Positions 1-9,187 of a stretch of 28,139 bases of DNA are shown here, in pieces (within the stretch, counting starts at the first letter, position 1; each line of letters begins with the position of its first letter). The translations under genes were made by a program, and so were the position numbers. This DNA is from Acrasis kona (lineage: Eukaryota > Heterolobosea > Eutetramitea > Acrasida > Acrasidae): contig JAOPGA020001074.1 in the NCBI GenBank assembly GCA_026419775.2, positions 1-28,139 on the forward strand, in the 5' to 3' direction. Below the pieces are notes generated by a model, which had not been told where the DNA came from, made no database searches, and saw nothing but the letters and a program-made list of their open reading frames with translations.

Positions 1-2
1 TT

Positions 3-719
3 ACGTCCTTCACTCCTCTACTTCTTTTCGACATTGTTGACAAAGGTGAAGTTCCACACTCCTCTGTTCGTAGTGCTGTTTCCGACTACCTTCTGTCCAC
101 CATCTCCAACTCCTCTGACTACAAATATAATATTCTCCATGATGAATATAATATCAAAGCCAGCGTCGACACCAACCTTATGTCGCGACCCAAACAGATC
201 TTCCTCCTCCGTCTCCGCTCCAATCAACTCTGCACACTCTCTAAAATGCAGTATTGGGACGACAAGAATCAAATAATCAACACCAAATGCCCGAGGTGTT
301 GTTTGCAACATGAGGACCAATCCCATGTTCTTTTAAATTGTCGCAGAAACTTGCCATACACATATGATGCAATGCGATCAATTAATGAACTGATTCGCAG
401 CAACATGCTGCCAGGTTCACTTATAAAGGGCTCATTTAAATTCTGGGGTCTTCCATTTACACTGTACCAGAGTGGTTTTGATTTTGACGAACATCCTATG
501 ACTGACAGGCGTAAAGCTACTATTTATGCTAGTCTACTTGGTTACACTAGTATGGATGTAGTTAAGCGTTTTTCTAGTAAGATACTAGTCAAAAAGCCAC
601 TCCAAGTGTTGAGGAAGATATCAACCATTTTGATGGAGACCTCTTACTCCATCTGGCACGCGCGTTGCGCAACACACGCCATCAAATCCGCCAAGCTAGG
701 CGGGCCTTCGGCTGTATAG
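3..719 (+). CDS. LINE-A ORF2 C-terminal region (partial)
   Basis: The frame is open from base 3 to the TAG at 717-719, with its 5' part outside the window. It encodes the region downstream of a LINE reverse transcriptase. A CCHC-type zinc knuckle reads CPRCCLQHEDQSHVLLNC, in the place where many LINE ORF2 proteins carry a C-terminal Cys/His motif thought to bind the template RNA. Downstream, the stretch VLRKISTILMETSYSIWHAR is shared with the LINE-B tail at 8921-9082, so LINE-A and LINE-B are related families. No RT motifs fall inside this piece. The call rests on the zinc knuckle, the 3' position and the A-tail; the clade cannot be fixed from this fragment. Confidence 0.75.
   Translation, partial: TSFTPLLLFDIVDKGEVPHSSVRSAVSDYLLSTISNSSDYKYNILHDEYNIKASVDTNLMSRPKQIFLLRLRSNQLCTLSKMQYWDDKNQIINTKCPRCCLQHEDQSHVLLNCRRNLPYTYDAMRSINELIRSNMLPGSLIKGSFKFWGLPFTLYQSGFDFDEHPMTDRRKATIYASLLGYTSMDVVKRFSSKILVKKPLQVLRKISTILMETSYSIWHARCATHAIKSAKLGGPSAV
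688..712 (+). other. Stem-loops at end of LINE-A ORF2 and 3' UTR
   Basis: Two adjacent small hairpins lie just before the ORF2 stop: CCGCC (688-692) pairs with GGCGG (699-703) around AAGCTA, then GCC (704-706) pairs with GGC (710-712) around TTC. Both are conserved in the copy at 27551-28139. LINE RTs often recognise a 3' stem-loop of their own RNA, so these are candidates for that role, but this is inference. Confidence 0.45.
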
Positions 720-723
720 AGTC

Positions 724-739
724 ATTTATAAATATGTAA
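724..739 (+). repeat. Target-site duplication, left copy
   Basis: ATTTATAAATATGTAA precedes the LINE-B insertion and is repeated exactly at 963-978. The uninterrupted sequence is present once in the other LINE-A copy (27599-27614, reverse complement). Confidence 0.93.
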
Positions 740-962
740 GCCTCTCTCTGTACTCCGAAAAATCTCTACAATACTCATGGAAACTTCCCGTTCCATTTGG
801 ACCGCTCGATGTGTTTACAAGGCAAACTGTGAACACGAGCAATCACCTTCTCGGTGATTTGTATATATAATTTTTTGTGTAAGGTAACTTATCAATAACT
901 ATTGACGGGGGTTGTAAAACTACCAATAAACTTTCAGGCTTATCCCTGTTTTCTAAAAAAAA
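740..962 (+). mobile_element. LINE-B copy 1, 5'-truncated, inserted in LINE-A
   Basis: This 223-base insertion starts with GCCTCTCTCTG and ends in an A run, between exact 16-base target duplications. It carries the last codons of a LINE ORF2 (related to LINE-A), a stem-loop ATCACC-TTCTC-GGTGAT, an AATAAA signal and the tail. It is severely 5'-truncated, as target-primed reverse transcription often leaves. Other copies are at 8921-9187 and 27089-27225. It differs from the 8921 copy at only about seven sites. Confidence 0.92.
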
Positions 963-978
963 ATTTATAAATATGTAA
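963..978 (+). repeat. Target-site duplication, right copy
   Basis: An exact second copy of ATTTATAAATATGTAA follows directly after the LINE-B A-tail. LINE-A sequence then resumes. Confidence 0.93.
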
Positions 979-1026
979 ATTTATTCTAATAAAGCTTTTC
1001 GCAGAATGCGATTTATACAAAAAAAG

Positions 1027-1492
1027 GATTCTGATCTAAACAAGGCATTGGAGATGCTGGGTTGGTTCTTACAAAGGTCACCTCCTCTTGGTCAGAACCC
1101 TCTTGTACTGTTTCATTGTCCACCGCTACCACTTCCTCTTCCACAACTGCCTTCTTTTGTCTTTTATTGTTGTTGTTGTTGGCATTTAAAGGACTTCCAT
1201 TTCTTTTGCCAGAAGATTTTCTGTTGTTGAAGGCAGTGTAGATTTTCTCCTTTCTGTACTTCTCAATCAAATCATTCAAGAGACCACTTCTGTAGGCTTT
1301 TTTCCAAGTAGTGTGCTGCCCTTGAATGAGGCTTATATTGGCCAACTCTTTATGAGTGAGTCTAATGTGCATATGAATTACTTTCAGAAACGCTATGGGG
1401 TGACAGTGGTGGAACATCTTTTTTGTAAGCAGGAAGAGAGGCAGATTGTGGTTGGCTGGTGGCATTCTTTTTAATCGTGGTGTTTGCGTTTG
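1027..1492 (-). pseudogene. Decayed gene, unknown function, acidic C-terminus
   Basis: I do not recognise this gene. On the minus strand a likely start (MTNANTTIKK) lies at 1492, and a protein-like frame rich in Ser, Pro and Gln runs to about 1365. From there the coding character moves to a second frame, with KELANISLIQGQHTTWKKAY, a basic stretch, an Asn run, KRQKK (nuclear-signal-like) and an acidic tail. The change suggests one frameshift or an unseen short intron. The end is lost where LINE-A is inserted (1026). Product length would be near 150 residues. It could be an accessory gene of a neighbouring mobile element or a lost host gene. Confidence 0.4.
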
Positions 1493-1806
1493 TCATTGTC
1501 TTTGAGGGTGTGCTTTAGAGTGAGGTTGTAGATTGTATTTGAGGTGGCACTTTTGATTTGCTCGACTTTGATTCTTGTGTGAAAATGAGTTTGAATGTGA
1601 ATATTCTCATTGTTTGCAATATAAAGCCAATTTTAATAATTGTTATTGTGAACATTTAAACATCCTTTTTATACCGCTGTGGAAGTTCCCTACAAAGTTC
1701 CATAAGAACTTCAATATCATGTAGTCCTTTTAATTTGTTATTCCCTAATTACAATATTATAATAATATGTTGGTAGTTGATTGTAATATAAAATAAATTA
1801 GACTAT
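1493..1806. other. Intergenic, AT-rich
   Basis: No gene is visible. The stretch lies between the 5' end of the 1027-1492 gene and the 3' end of the next minus-strand gene, so it should hold the promoter of the former. Confidence 0.5.
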
Positions 1807-2276
1807 TTATTCATTATTGTCACCTTCGTAATTGTCACCTTCTTCAAACTCATCTCCCACCTCTTTGTCAATGTCATTTCCCTCTCTTTCTCACTCCATT
1901 GATATCTTTATTGTTGTAAATGTGATTATCCCTCATAATGTTCATCTGTGTTCTATTAATCAATATTTTTTTTCATTTGTTTATAAAATTGTAAAACTAA
2001 TTCTTGAATGTCTTCTTCATTTGATGGATTGTTTGTTATTTTATCCAATTCATTGTCGCTCTCCAAAGCCAAAATCTTATTCAAAATCATCTTGTTCATA
2101 TATTGAGAAGATTGTAACGCTAAGGCCAATTGCCGCTGGTGAAGGCCCAATACTCTTCTTCCCTTCTCATTTTGGTAAACTTGATATTTGAAGAATGCTT
2201 TGTGCCTTATTCAATTGAACCTTTAATTGGATCATCTTGTGTTGTAAGGTTTGTTGCTCAGATAATTTGATTTACA
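1807..2276 (-). pseudogene. Decayed coiled-coil gene with acidic tail
   Basis: I do not recognise the product. On the minus strand the sequence encodes a Gln/Leu-rich coiled-coil-like region (EQQTLQHKMIQLKVQLNKAQ, then LGLHQRQLALALQSSQYMNK), followed by a very acidic C-terminus (KEVGDEFEEGDNYEGDNNE) ending in TAA at 1807-1809. The coding frame changes twice, near 2190 and near 1960. A gene of about 155 codons is suggested but no full frame survives. It lies head-to-tail with the 1027-1492 gene. Both may be accessory genes of the MULE remnant that follows on the other strand, but nothing in the sequence proves it. Confidence 0.4.
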
Positions 2277-2424
2277 GGAGCACAAACTTGAATTGCCTGT
2301 ATTTTAGCCTATTGTGTGCAAATGTCTCACTATACGAGTTTTTGTGAGGTTTCCAAGCAATAACCACGCTTTCTTGCATTATAAAGGACCAGTCACCATT
2401 GTAAAGATGTTATATCTATCCTAT

Positions 2425-2640
2425 CCCACATAGATGCCAGCAGGACAGTGAATGAATACATAGTCCATTACAATTACATGAGGAAGGAGTTTAAAGAGTT
2501 TGTAAGCACTTACTCTAATGACATGTGGCACAAACCACAGTACAGAATTCCCTTTTACAATTATTGAACATGCATAAATCGGTTAAGTAGTTACAATATG
2601 TGGTATACTATTTGTGAGGCCAAGTTTTTACTTGGTGGCA
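2425..2640 (+). pseudogene. MULE transposase remnant 1 (end of DDE domain)
   Basis: The translation HIDASRTVNEYIVHYNYMRK...EFKEFVSTYSNDMW, then INRLSSYNMWYTICEAKF, aligns with residues about 435-506 of the intact MULE transposase at 13611-16134 (SMIASKSKEEYLVHYKKMRR, INRLSAYGMWYTNNICEARF). The Glu of ICEAKF matches the presumed catalytic Glu. One conserved Trp codon is TGA (2565-2567), and two residues before CEA are missing. The N-terminal two thirds are absent. It is a fossil of a DNA transposon in the same superfamily, but clearly a different and older lineage than the intact copy. Confidence 0.75.
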
Positions 2641-3181
2641 GGGTTATTTCCTATTTTAAATTTCTACAACCCCGTAGGTGGGCTTTATTATCCGGTCACA
2701 TCCATAGGTTGCTTCCCAAAGGTTTTCACTTTGCATATATTAGCAAATGTAAAATATACAAATGTGTTTGCAAGGCAGCAAAAAGGTTTTGTTCTGTCAA
2801 TTGTCATAAACAACAAAAAAAGATACAGTGTGAGAACAATGTGTTAAGTCCTACCCTGATTGCATTGATCTTACTAAACCAGGATTTCAACTAAATGTCT
2901 CAACAATGTTATCTGGTCTCAATAAGATTTTTGAAAATGAAAATTATATTTTAAAAGAGTATCACAGTTCAGATAAGGGTGTGTATGATGAGAATGAGAT
3001 TTATGACGATATAAATCATCTTTTAGAACACAATGATTATTGTTATTATACATTTTTGATGAACAGACACTATACTTCACTCATGTGCATTAAGGAAAAC
3101 AGCACCATTTATTGTGTGTATTTTGACTTAATTTTAGTTAATTATCAACTTGAGACAGCTTTAAAAAGCGCAGAAGTATGA
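2641..3181 (+). pseudogene. Cys-rich segment and possible Ulp1-like peptidase piece
   Basis: Just 3' of the MULE remnant, one frame encodes a Cys-rich run (YKCVCKAAKRFCSVNCH). Another frame, open from about 2824 to 3181, encodes SGLNKIFENENYILKEYHSS, then LMNRHYTSLMCIKENSTIYC and VYFD. The order N-x-H-Y/W, hydrophobic strand, YFD recalls the His and Asp region of C48 (Ulp1/SENP) peptidases, which some MULEs carry. The Cys part of such a domain is not visible. I infer that this is the rest of the decayed MULE-type element. The peptidase assignment is weak. Confidence 0.3.
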
Positions 3182-3314
3182 TACATGATAGTCTATATAT
3201 AGCAGGTCTTGAACTGTAAACCATCCATAGACATTTGACTTTTTTGCAAGTACCTTCTTTGATGCCTCCAATGTCTTGAGCCCTTTAAAATAATTGACAC
3301 TGTATACTTCGTCG

Positions 3315-5492
3315 ATGTTTACAAAAACCAAGTTGAACGGACCTCAACAAGTCACATTGGACCACAAGTCGGTCAGTGAACCGCAAAAGAGACAGGAATG
3401 GAAGATATTTAGAAGAAAAACCCTATACAGATATTATGGAAGGCGATACAAGAAGCATTGGAGAGACATGTCAGGAAAAGAATTCTATATTGCAATGATC
3501 AAAAACAAGAAGGATTACTTCGTCTCAACAAACCACAGATTAAAAGATCATAAAATAAAATATGCCTATTCTGATGGACACTTTGTTAGTTTCGTACAAC
3601 CCCTTGTGTCACAAAACCATTGGGAAATTCTGGCGCCTAAAAGAATAGATAAAAGACAACCCAATAAAGTTTGTGAAATTGTTTTTAATAAACGAACACA
3701 CAAAGAGAGGGAAAAAGAAGTAATCATACCTAAAACAATGCAAGCAACCAACAACACCAATAACATGCAAGTAGACACCATCGAGCAAGGAAACCATTCA
3801 AGCCAACCAAGAATAACCCAAATACGTTTACAATCATGGAGCACCATTCAACAGAACCTTACAAACAGTGTAAATTGGAACAAGGAACCAAGCCAGGAAA
3901 CCCTTAAGAGCATTGATGCCATTGACACGTCCAGCGACGTAAAAGAATGGATCAAGAGGGCAATTAAAGACCCTTTAATGACTCCGGACGAGAACTGCTA
4001 CTCGATTTTCCTACTGGGAAGGCCTGATAAAATGGACAAAACAGACCTGGAGAAAGTCCTTGAAAACATTGACACAGATATCGGATCAAGTGCAAAGGTG
4101 ACATCCATGAGAATTCCAGGGTTTGAAGTGAACTTCATGTCCATTAATGATCGAGACACCATGTTCAATAGAATACTCGAACAAGAACAAATGCGGAAGA
4201 ACTTCATTGCTTACAAGGCGCTCACTGTTAATGACCTCGCGAAGGGACAACTTCCGAAACATACCATCAAGGTTAAATCGGTTCTACTACACGAACCACG
4301 GCTATGGCGAATGTTGGAGGGTCTTGAAATTGCATACATTGAGGGCTATGCGGACAACTGGAACATTGATATCTACTCGGAACTCTCGAAAATTGAGTTG
4401 ACAAAAAAAGCAGCACACCTAAGGAAAGAGAGCGCAAGAACCGAAGCTGATGACACATTCCGAAATGGACTTAAACAACTTGTAAAGGACAGTGGAAGCA
4501 CACCAGGATTGGTTATCAGATCACCAAATTTCAGTGGCTACCTTAATGATACCCAGCGGAAAGCCGCGCAAGCAAACATCAAGAAGAGAAACTCCAAAGC
4601 TGAACTGATTGATTAAAGGTATAGAGGCAGCACCAAATACAATAGAGATGCAATCATAGTCACTTTAATGCATAGTGAAAGATCTAGAATTGATAAAATC
4701 ACTACATCCGAAATCGCCAAAGCCATCACCAACGAAGTCAATCAATTCACAGAGGCCCCCGAAAACTTTTGCATCACAGGGATTGAATACAGACCCTCAT
4801 CGGCCAAAAACTGCACACTAAGAGTCAAAGTGAACAGTGAGGCGGACAAAGAATTTCTGCAGAATTACAGTGATAAAACATTTGCACTCAAAGTCCAAGC
4901 AGTAGGAAATCTGGTTGCGAATGTCAAAAAAGACAAAGGAGCGGAGGTAGATGACGACACCAGGAAATGCGTTCAAACCTTCACCAAGGCCAACAATGAG
5001 CAACNACAAACCAACACGGAGCAACAACAGATCAATAAAGATGTGAATGCGCAAATAGAGGAAATGCAACAAGAGATGGCGAAAATGAAGGAAAGACAAG
5101 ATGCTTCTGAAAAAATGATGGAAGCTACCGGAAGAATGATGGAACATCATGGGAAATGCATTGAACTTTTACAGAACGCAATGACTACCCAACAGCAAAC
5201 CATCAACGACCAACAGACCAGGAGTAACAACCACCATCAATCGATTATGGCCCTGTTCGCGGCACAGCAGAATCACAGTGAGCAAATCACCAGCATCAAC
5301 AAACTCTCTGAACTCCTCGCCATTAAATTTCTTCATGAGCCTACCCAACCTCAATACCAAAACCAAACACCACCACACTCCAGCACTCAACAACCCCACT
5401 CAGCAAAGAGAGATCGCTCAACACCATCCAATTCCCCAGGTTCAGAGCAACAACAAAAGAAGTGTAAAAGCTTCAATCAAGAGCCAAAATGA
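3315..5492 (+). pseudogene. LINE ORF1 (RNA-binding gag-like), one in-frame stop
   Basis: ORF1 is a single frame from the ATG at 3315 to the TGA at 5490-5492, about 725 codons, interrupted once by TAA at 4614-4616. Coding sense continues straight across it (RYRGSTKYNRDAIIVTLMHS). The product would bind the element RNA. The part before the stop is Lys/Arg-rich and includes a region with RRM-like alternation (CYSIFLLGRPDKMDKTDLEK, then VTSMRIPGFEVNFMSINDRD). A similar fold is plausible just after the stop (CITGIEYRPSSAKNCTLRVK). Next come a Gln/Met coiled coil (about 4990-5220) and a Ser/Pro/Gln-rich tail. One ambiguous base lies at 5005. No zinc knuckle is present. The ORF1 assignment rests on position and character, not on a recognised family match. 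Confidence 0.7.
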
Positions 5493-7345
5493 ATGATCCT
5501 TCAGTGAACACTTCAGACCTCAAGGTGGCATTTTGGAACACCCTAACCAACACTAAACTTGGTGATGTTGAACGACTGGGACAGACTGTCGACGTCTTGG
5601 CACTAGCCGAGATAAACCAGAACTATAGCAAAAAATGGATCGACCAAATCAGGAGCCTCCTGCGCAGCAGCTTTGACCTCTACCTAAACCTACCAAGTGT
5701 GGCGAGAATTAACAGAAGAGGAGGTGTTGCAAGAACATATGGTGGTACAGCCTTCCTGATTAATAAAAAGTCCAAATGGTTTAAGGGAAGCCAATGGTAT
5801 AGACATGAGAAGCAGGTTGAGGGAAGACTAGCTACACTCCACATTGCCAATGAGGAATCACATGTGCAAATTGTATGCGCGTATGCCCCGGCAAATAGCA
5901 AGCCACGCAGCATCAATACTGTTGACAAGATGGCAGAGCAATTGCGAGAAGTAGTGGAGAGAGGTAATGATCTTAAATGGAAAACTATCATAGTGGGCGA
6001 CTGTAACATCCAGAATAACGACGACACCAACAATAGAAGGAAAGCAATTTGGAGAGATTTATTCGATGAACTTGGGCTTAAGGACATCACACCAGTGGAA
6101 CCTACATTCAGACACAAGGCAGCAGGAGCAACGATCAGAATTGATTATTTCCTGATTGATGAAGCCAATCAAGACCACAAGCTAGATAAAGTACATGCTT
6201 TCAGCCCATTCAGTGACCACGCCCCAATATCCACATGTGTTGAGATCAAGACATACCCCTGCTACACTCCTAAAAGAAGATGGAAGAGGAAATGGAATGA
6301 TGACAAATCGGAAACATTTACGAATAAATTGATACAACACTTGAGAAAGGGTGCTCTTGATTCGATTCATTACTGGGAAGATTGTATCAACAAGACTGGG
6401 GAAGAGTGCAATCTGATCAACCAACCAATACCACAATCTAGCGAATTCAATTCTTTAAAGCGGAAAAAACTTACAAGGAGACTGTATTATGCCAAATATA
6501 AAATTTGAAACAAAAGAGCAAGGAGGGTTCAGGTAACTGCTGAAGAATTATTCAAAATAGCGGATCTCAAGAAGGAATTAGCTAAACTAGCTGAAGAAGA
6601 TATTGAACTGTGCATAAATAGCTGGAAGAAGCAAATTAATGACATGGGCAGCAACAGTGCATACAAACTAGCTAAGAAACGCGAGAGAACAGGTCCTATG
6701 ATTGCAAGCGAATATGGGGGACTTAAAGAGATCGAGGACTACTTCAGGACTAAATCAAGTAAAAAACTGAAGGTCAAGATTAAAAAAGGAATACTGAATT
6801 ACTTCCCGATTGTACAGGAGACATGTATTAATGACCTAGCGAAACATTTTAATGACCGACCAGACTGGTCCAACGATACATCACTAACAGATCCTATAAC
6901 GGTTGAGGAGATACAAACAAAAATCAAGAAGTTGCTGAACTCTTCACCGGGCATTGACGGCATCCCTACTACTGTCTATAAAAATATTGTGAAGCACCCT
7001 ACCCTCTGTGGACTCTTCTATAAACTATGCAACAACCTCTACAAGGTGGACGATTCAGATATATACGAAGGAGTTGTCTCGGCTATCCCAAAACCAAATA
7101 AAATAAAGAAGATAGAGAATATGAGGCCAATCACCGTCCTTCGCATAATTGTCCGCATCCTGCACTCCATCCTTGCCTCCAGATTGAGAGACTTTATAAA
7201 AAGAAAGAACATCATCAGAGAGAGCCAACAGGTTTTCATCGAAGGAAGTAGATGCATCACTCAGTCAGCGATAGTACAGAGACTTCTAGAAATAAGAGCG
7301 TCGCTCACTGTGTCCAGTAAACCTATCCAATCCAATTCATGTTAA
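5489..7345 (+). pseudogene. LINE ORF2: APE endonuclease and N-terminal RT
   Basis: The start ATG at 5489 overlaps the ORF1 stop as ATGA, which suits coupled reinitiation. The APE-type endonuclease keeps its key residues: E41 (ALAEINQ), D171 and N173 (VGDCNIQ), D219 (RIDYFLI) and S242-D243-H244 (FSDHAPIS). It should nick the target to prime reverse transcription. One TGA (6506-6508) separates this from the RT part, with the same frame continuing (NKRARRVQVTAEEL). RT begins with finger motifs (SSPGIDGIPTTVYKN, VVSAIPKPNKIKKIENMRPI, ESQQVFIEGSRC), but the palm, including motif A and the YADD box, is gone. The frame then runs into TAA at 7343-7345 after the deletion junction. The element cannot move by itself. 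Confidence 0.85.
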
Positions 7346-7503
7346 AGCATCTAAACAATTTGCCAACCAAATATAAGTCTTTGGGCCTTCAGATGTGCGA
7401 GAAAGAACAAACTAGTGCAGCTAAACTAGAGTGGGTTGAGGGACATGCCGCGATTGAACTAAATGAAGCAGCTGATGGTCACAGCAAGGATGGAAGACTA
7501 TAG
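7300..7503 (+). pseudogene. RNase H C-terminal remnant of the LINE
   Basis: In a different frame from ORF2 the sequence reads LKHLNNLPTKYKSLGLQMCE, then LEWVEGHAAIELNEAADGHS and KDGRL before TAG. WVEGH-x-n-NEAAD matches the WVPGH...GNExAD end of retroelement RNase H, including the last catalytic Asp. The first half of the domain is missing. This shows that the parent LINE had RNase H downstream of RT. Confidence 0.75.
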
Positions 7504-7805
7504 AGAGATAGCATCATTGATGTACCACACTGTATAAAAAGCGTAATCAAAGAATTTATCTGGGTGTATCAGGGTGACATCTGTCTGGATATCTCAAAAA
7601 TCACTCACCAGAAAATCTGATCCGAAAAGGCATTGTTTAAGATTAATCCAGTATTTGCACCAGCACTAATTCAACCATTTATGAGTAATGTATATACACT
7701 AGACATATGGAGCACATCATTACCGGCGGCCGTCTCTAGCATTCACAGAAACCACACTACACCAGAACAAGCAAATACTCTAAATGGCCTTGGCCTAAAT
7801 AAACA
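7504..7805 (+). other. LINE 3' region, degenerate
   Basis: Short open stretches on the plus strand (for example PHCIKSVIKEFIWVYQGDIC and QPFMSNVYTLDIWSTSLPAA) suggest that the LINE ORF2 continued past RNase H; they are broken by stops. I recognise no domain. Sequence of the minus-strand recombinase element begins near 7806. Confidence 0.4.
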
Positions 7806-8920
7806 AATATGAGTCTTTACTTCTTCTTTTACATCACTTGGCAAAATGTGAACAAAATTCTCCAAAACCTTTCTTAAAATTTTAGCTAGCTTGTTCTTTC
7901 CAATTTGTATACTTTTGTGGATGTAATCATCCATGCCAAAATTTATGTAGATTGCTTTCCTCCAAAACGGTCCTTTTTTTCATCAATTGGATTAAGGTCA
8001 ACATATACCATAATAATGGTATAGGGACACAATATGGAATGTTTGGTGTTAGATGTGATTGTCTGTTTTGCTTGTCCAGTTTTTGATTGATTCAAAAATA
8101 TTGAGATGACTTTGTTGACAGTATTGAATGTCATAAGTTCAAAACACAAATTATACTGGTCATTGGTGCGGTCTAATGTGTACAGTTTTCCAACAAAGAG
8201 AGCTAATTGCACAATGTTGTAAACCCTGTCACGTGGATGATTGTAAAGAATCTTCACAATGTGTCTGTGCGTCAATACTTCAGCCTGTTGTGTTGGTTGC
8301 TTCTCTTTCTTTGAGTCTGATAAGAATCTTGTGACACTTTCATAATATCAAGCTCCTTGACGCTCTTCTGCCTAACCGTGGAAAAGTAATGCTTAATTGT
8401 GTAGTGCATTTGGAAGAGACAGTCTGATTTGTGGCCTTTATCTTGTAAATGTTTCAGGAAACAACGGATGGACTTTGCATCATAATCAAAATGCGGTTTT
8501 CTGTTCTCGACATATAAAATGTAGACTTTGTAATTCTTTTTGTACTTTGCTTCAGTACCCTTTGAAATTTTCCTGGTTATTGGCTCATTTGCCATATACT
8601 CAAAATCATTGTCTTCCAGATTGGTTATTGACAACACATCTTTGTCATTTCTTGTTACTTTCTTTTGTTTGATAAGCCTACATGGTCTAATGATTGTGGT
8701 TGGATTGGATGACATTTTACTACACACATTTCAAATTTGGCTTGTTTTATTTAATTTGGTTCATTCATAACGGTAATAAACAGACACTTTCTCAATCAAA
8801 TAAAAAAATTACCATTCTAGTCTCGTCCTTCTTGAAAAGAACTTTCCACCTCGGCCGCCGACCGCTGGGTCAGGACCTTGTCCGCTGCGCATGGAAAGTA
8901 CTTTCTCACTCAGGAACTTG
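7806..8920 (-). mobile_element. Tyrosine-recombinase element, copy A (degraded)
   Basis: Read on the minus strand, the element begins with a GC-rich end (8815-8920) shared with copy B at 11700. It then encodes an N-terminal core-binding-like domain (8727 to about 8330: AKYKKNYKVYILYVENRKPH, SIRCFLKHLQDKGHKSDCLF, IKHYFSTVRQ) and, in later frames, parts resembling the recombinase catalytic domain (ISIFLNQSKTGQ, then CPYTIIMVYVDLNP). The KT-x-n-CP order is typical of Crypton and DIRS/Ngaro-type tyrosine recombinases. The HxxR box and nucleophile Tyr are not visible, so the 3' part is lost or unrecognisable. No reverse transcriptase accompanies it, which favours a Crypton-like DNA element. It is degraded in several places. 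Confidence 0.6.
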
Positions 8921-9187
8921 ATGGACACTTTCAAGCGATTCAACAAGCACTTTAGAGTTCTCAAGCCTCTCTCTGTACTCCGAAAAATATCTACAATACT
9001 CATGGAAACTTCCCATTCCATTTGGACCGCTCGATGTGTTTACAAGGCAAATTGTGAACACGAGCAATCACCTTCTCGGTGATTTGTATATATAATTTTT
9101 TGTGTAAGGTAACTCATCAATAACTATTGATGGGGGTTGTAAAACTACCAATAAACTATCAGGCTTATCCCTGTTTTCAAAAAAAAA
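8921..9187 (+). mobile_element. LINE-B copy 2, 5'-truncated
   Basis: This holds the last about 54 codons of LINE-B ORF2 (LMDTFKRFNKHFRVLKPLSV, LRKISTILMETSHSIWTARC, ending EQSPSR and TGA at 9080-9082), the stem-loop ATCACC-TTCTC-GGTGAT, AATAAA and an A run (9179-9187). It abuts the leading end of recombinase copy A at 8920. No target duplication was seen on either side. Confidence 0.85.

Larger units (their letters stand above)
1..1026 (+). mobile_element. LINE-A copy 1, 3' end with nested LINE-B
   Basis: This is the 3' part of a non-LTR retrotransposon, cut by the window edge. It contains the C-terminal coding region (3-719), a 3' UTR with two small stem-loops, an AATAAA signal at 988-993 and a terminal A run ending at 1026. 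A LINE-B copy (740-962) sits inside the 3' UTR. The same sequence, without the insertion, occurs on the minus strand at 27551-28139. The two differ at about three positions over roughly 750 bases, so the family moved recently. It inserted beside, or into, the minus-strand gene that starts at 1027. Confidence 0.85.
3190..7805 (+). mobile_element. LINE with RNase H, internally deleted
   Basis: This is a long non-LTR element with ORF1, an ATGA-overlapping ORF2 (APE endonuclease, start of RT), and then the C-terminal half of an RNase H domain with a tail region. The RT palm and the start of RNase H are missing, so roughly 2 kb has been lost near 7300. APE plus RT plus RNase H places it in the I-like group of LINEs. 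ORF1 carries one in-frame stop and ORF2 one, besides the deletion. The 5' end is inferred from a TATATA-like stretch near 3193; the 3' end is where recombinase-element sequence begins. No A-tail or target duplication was found. Confidence 0.8.

Noticed and set aside
1006-1230. A plus-strand frame of 74 codons after LINE-A.
   Set aside because: It is antisense to the Asn-run gene and reads as low-complexity Pro/Leu and Cys.
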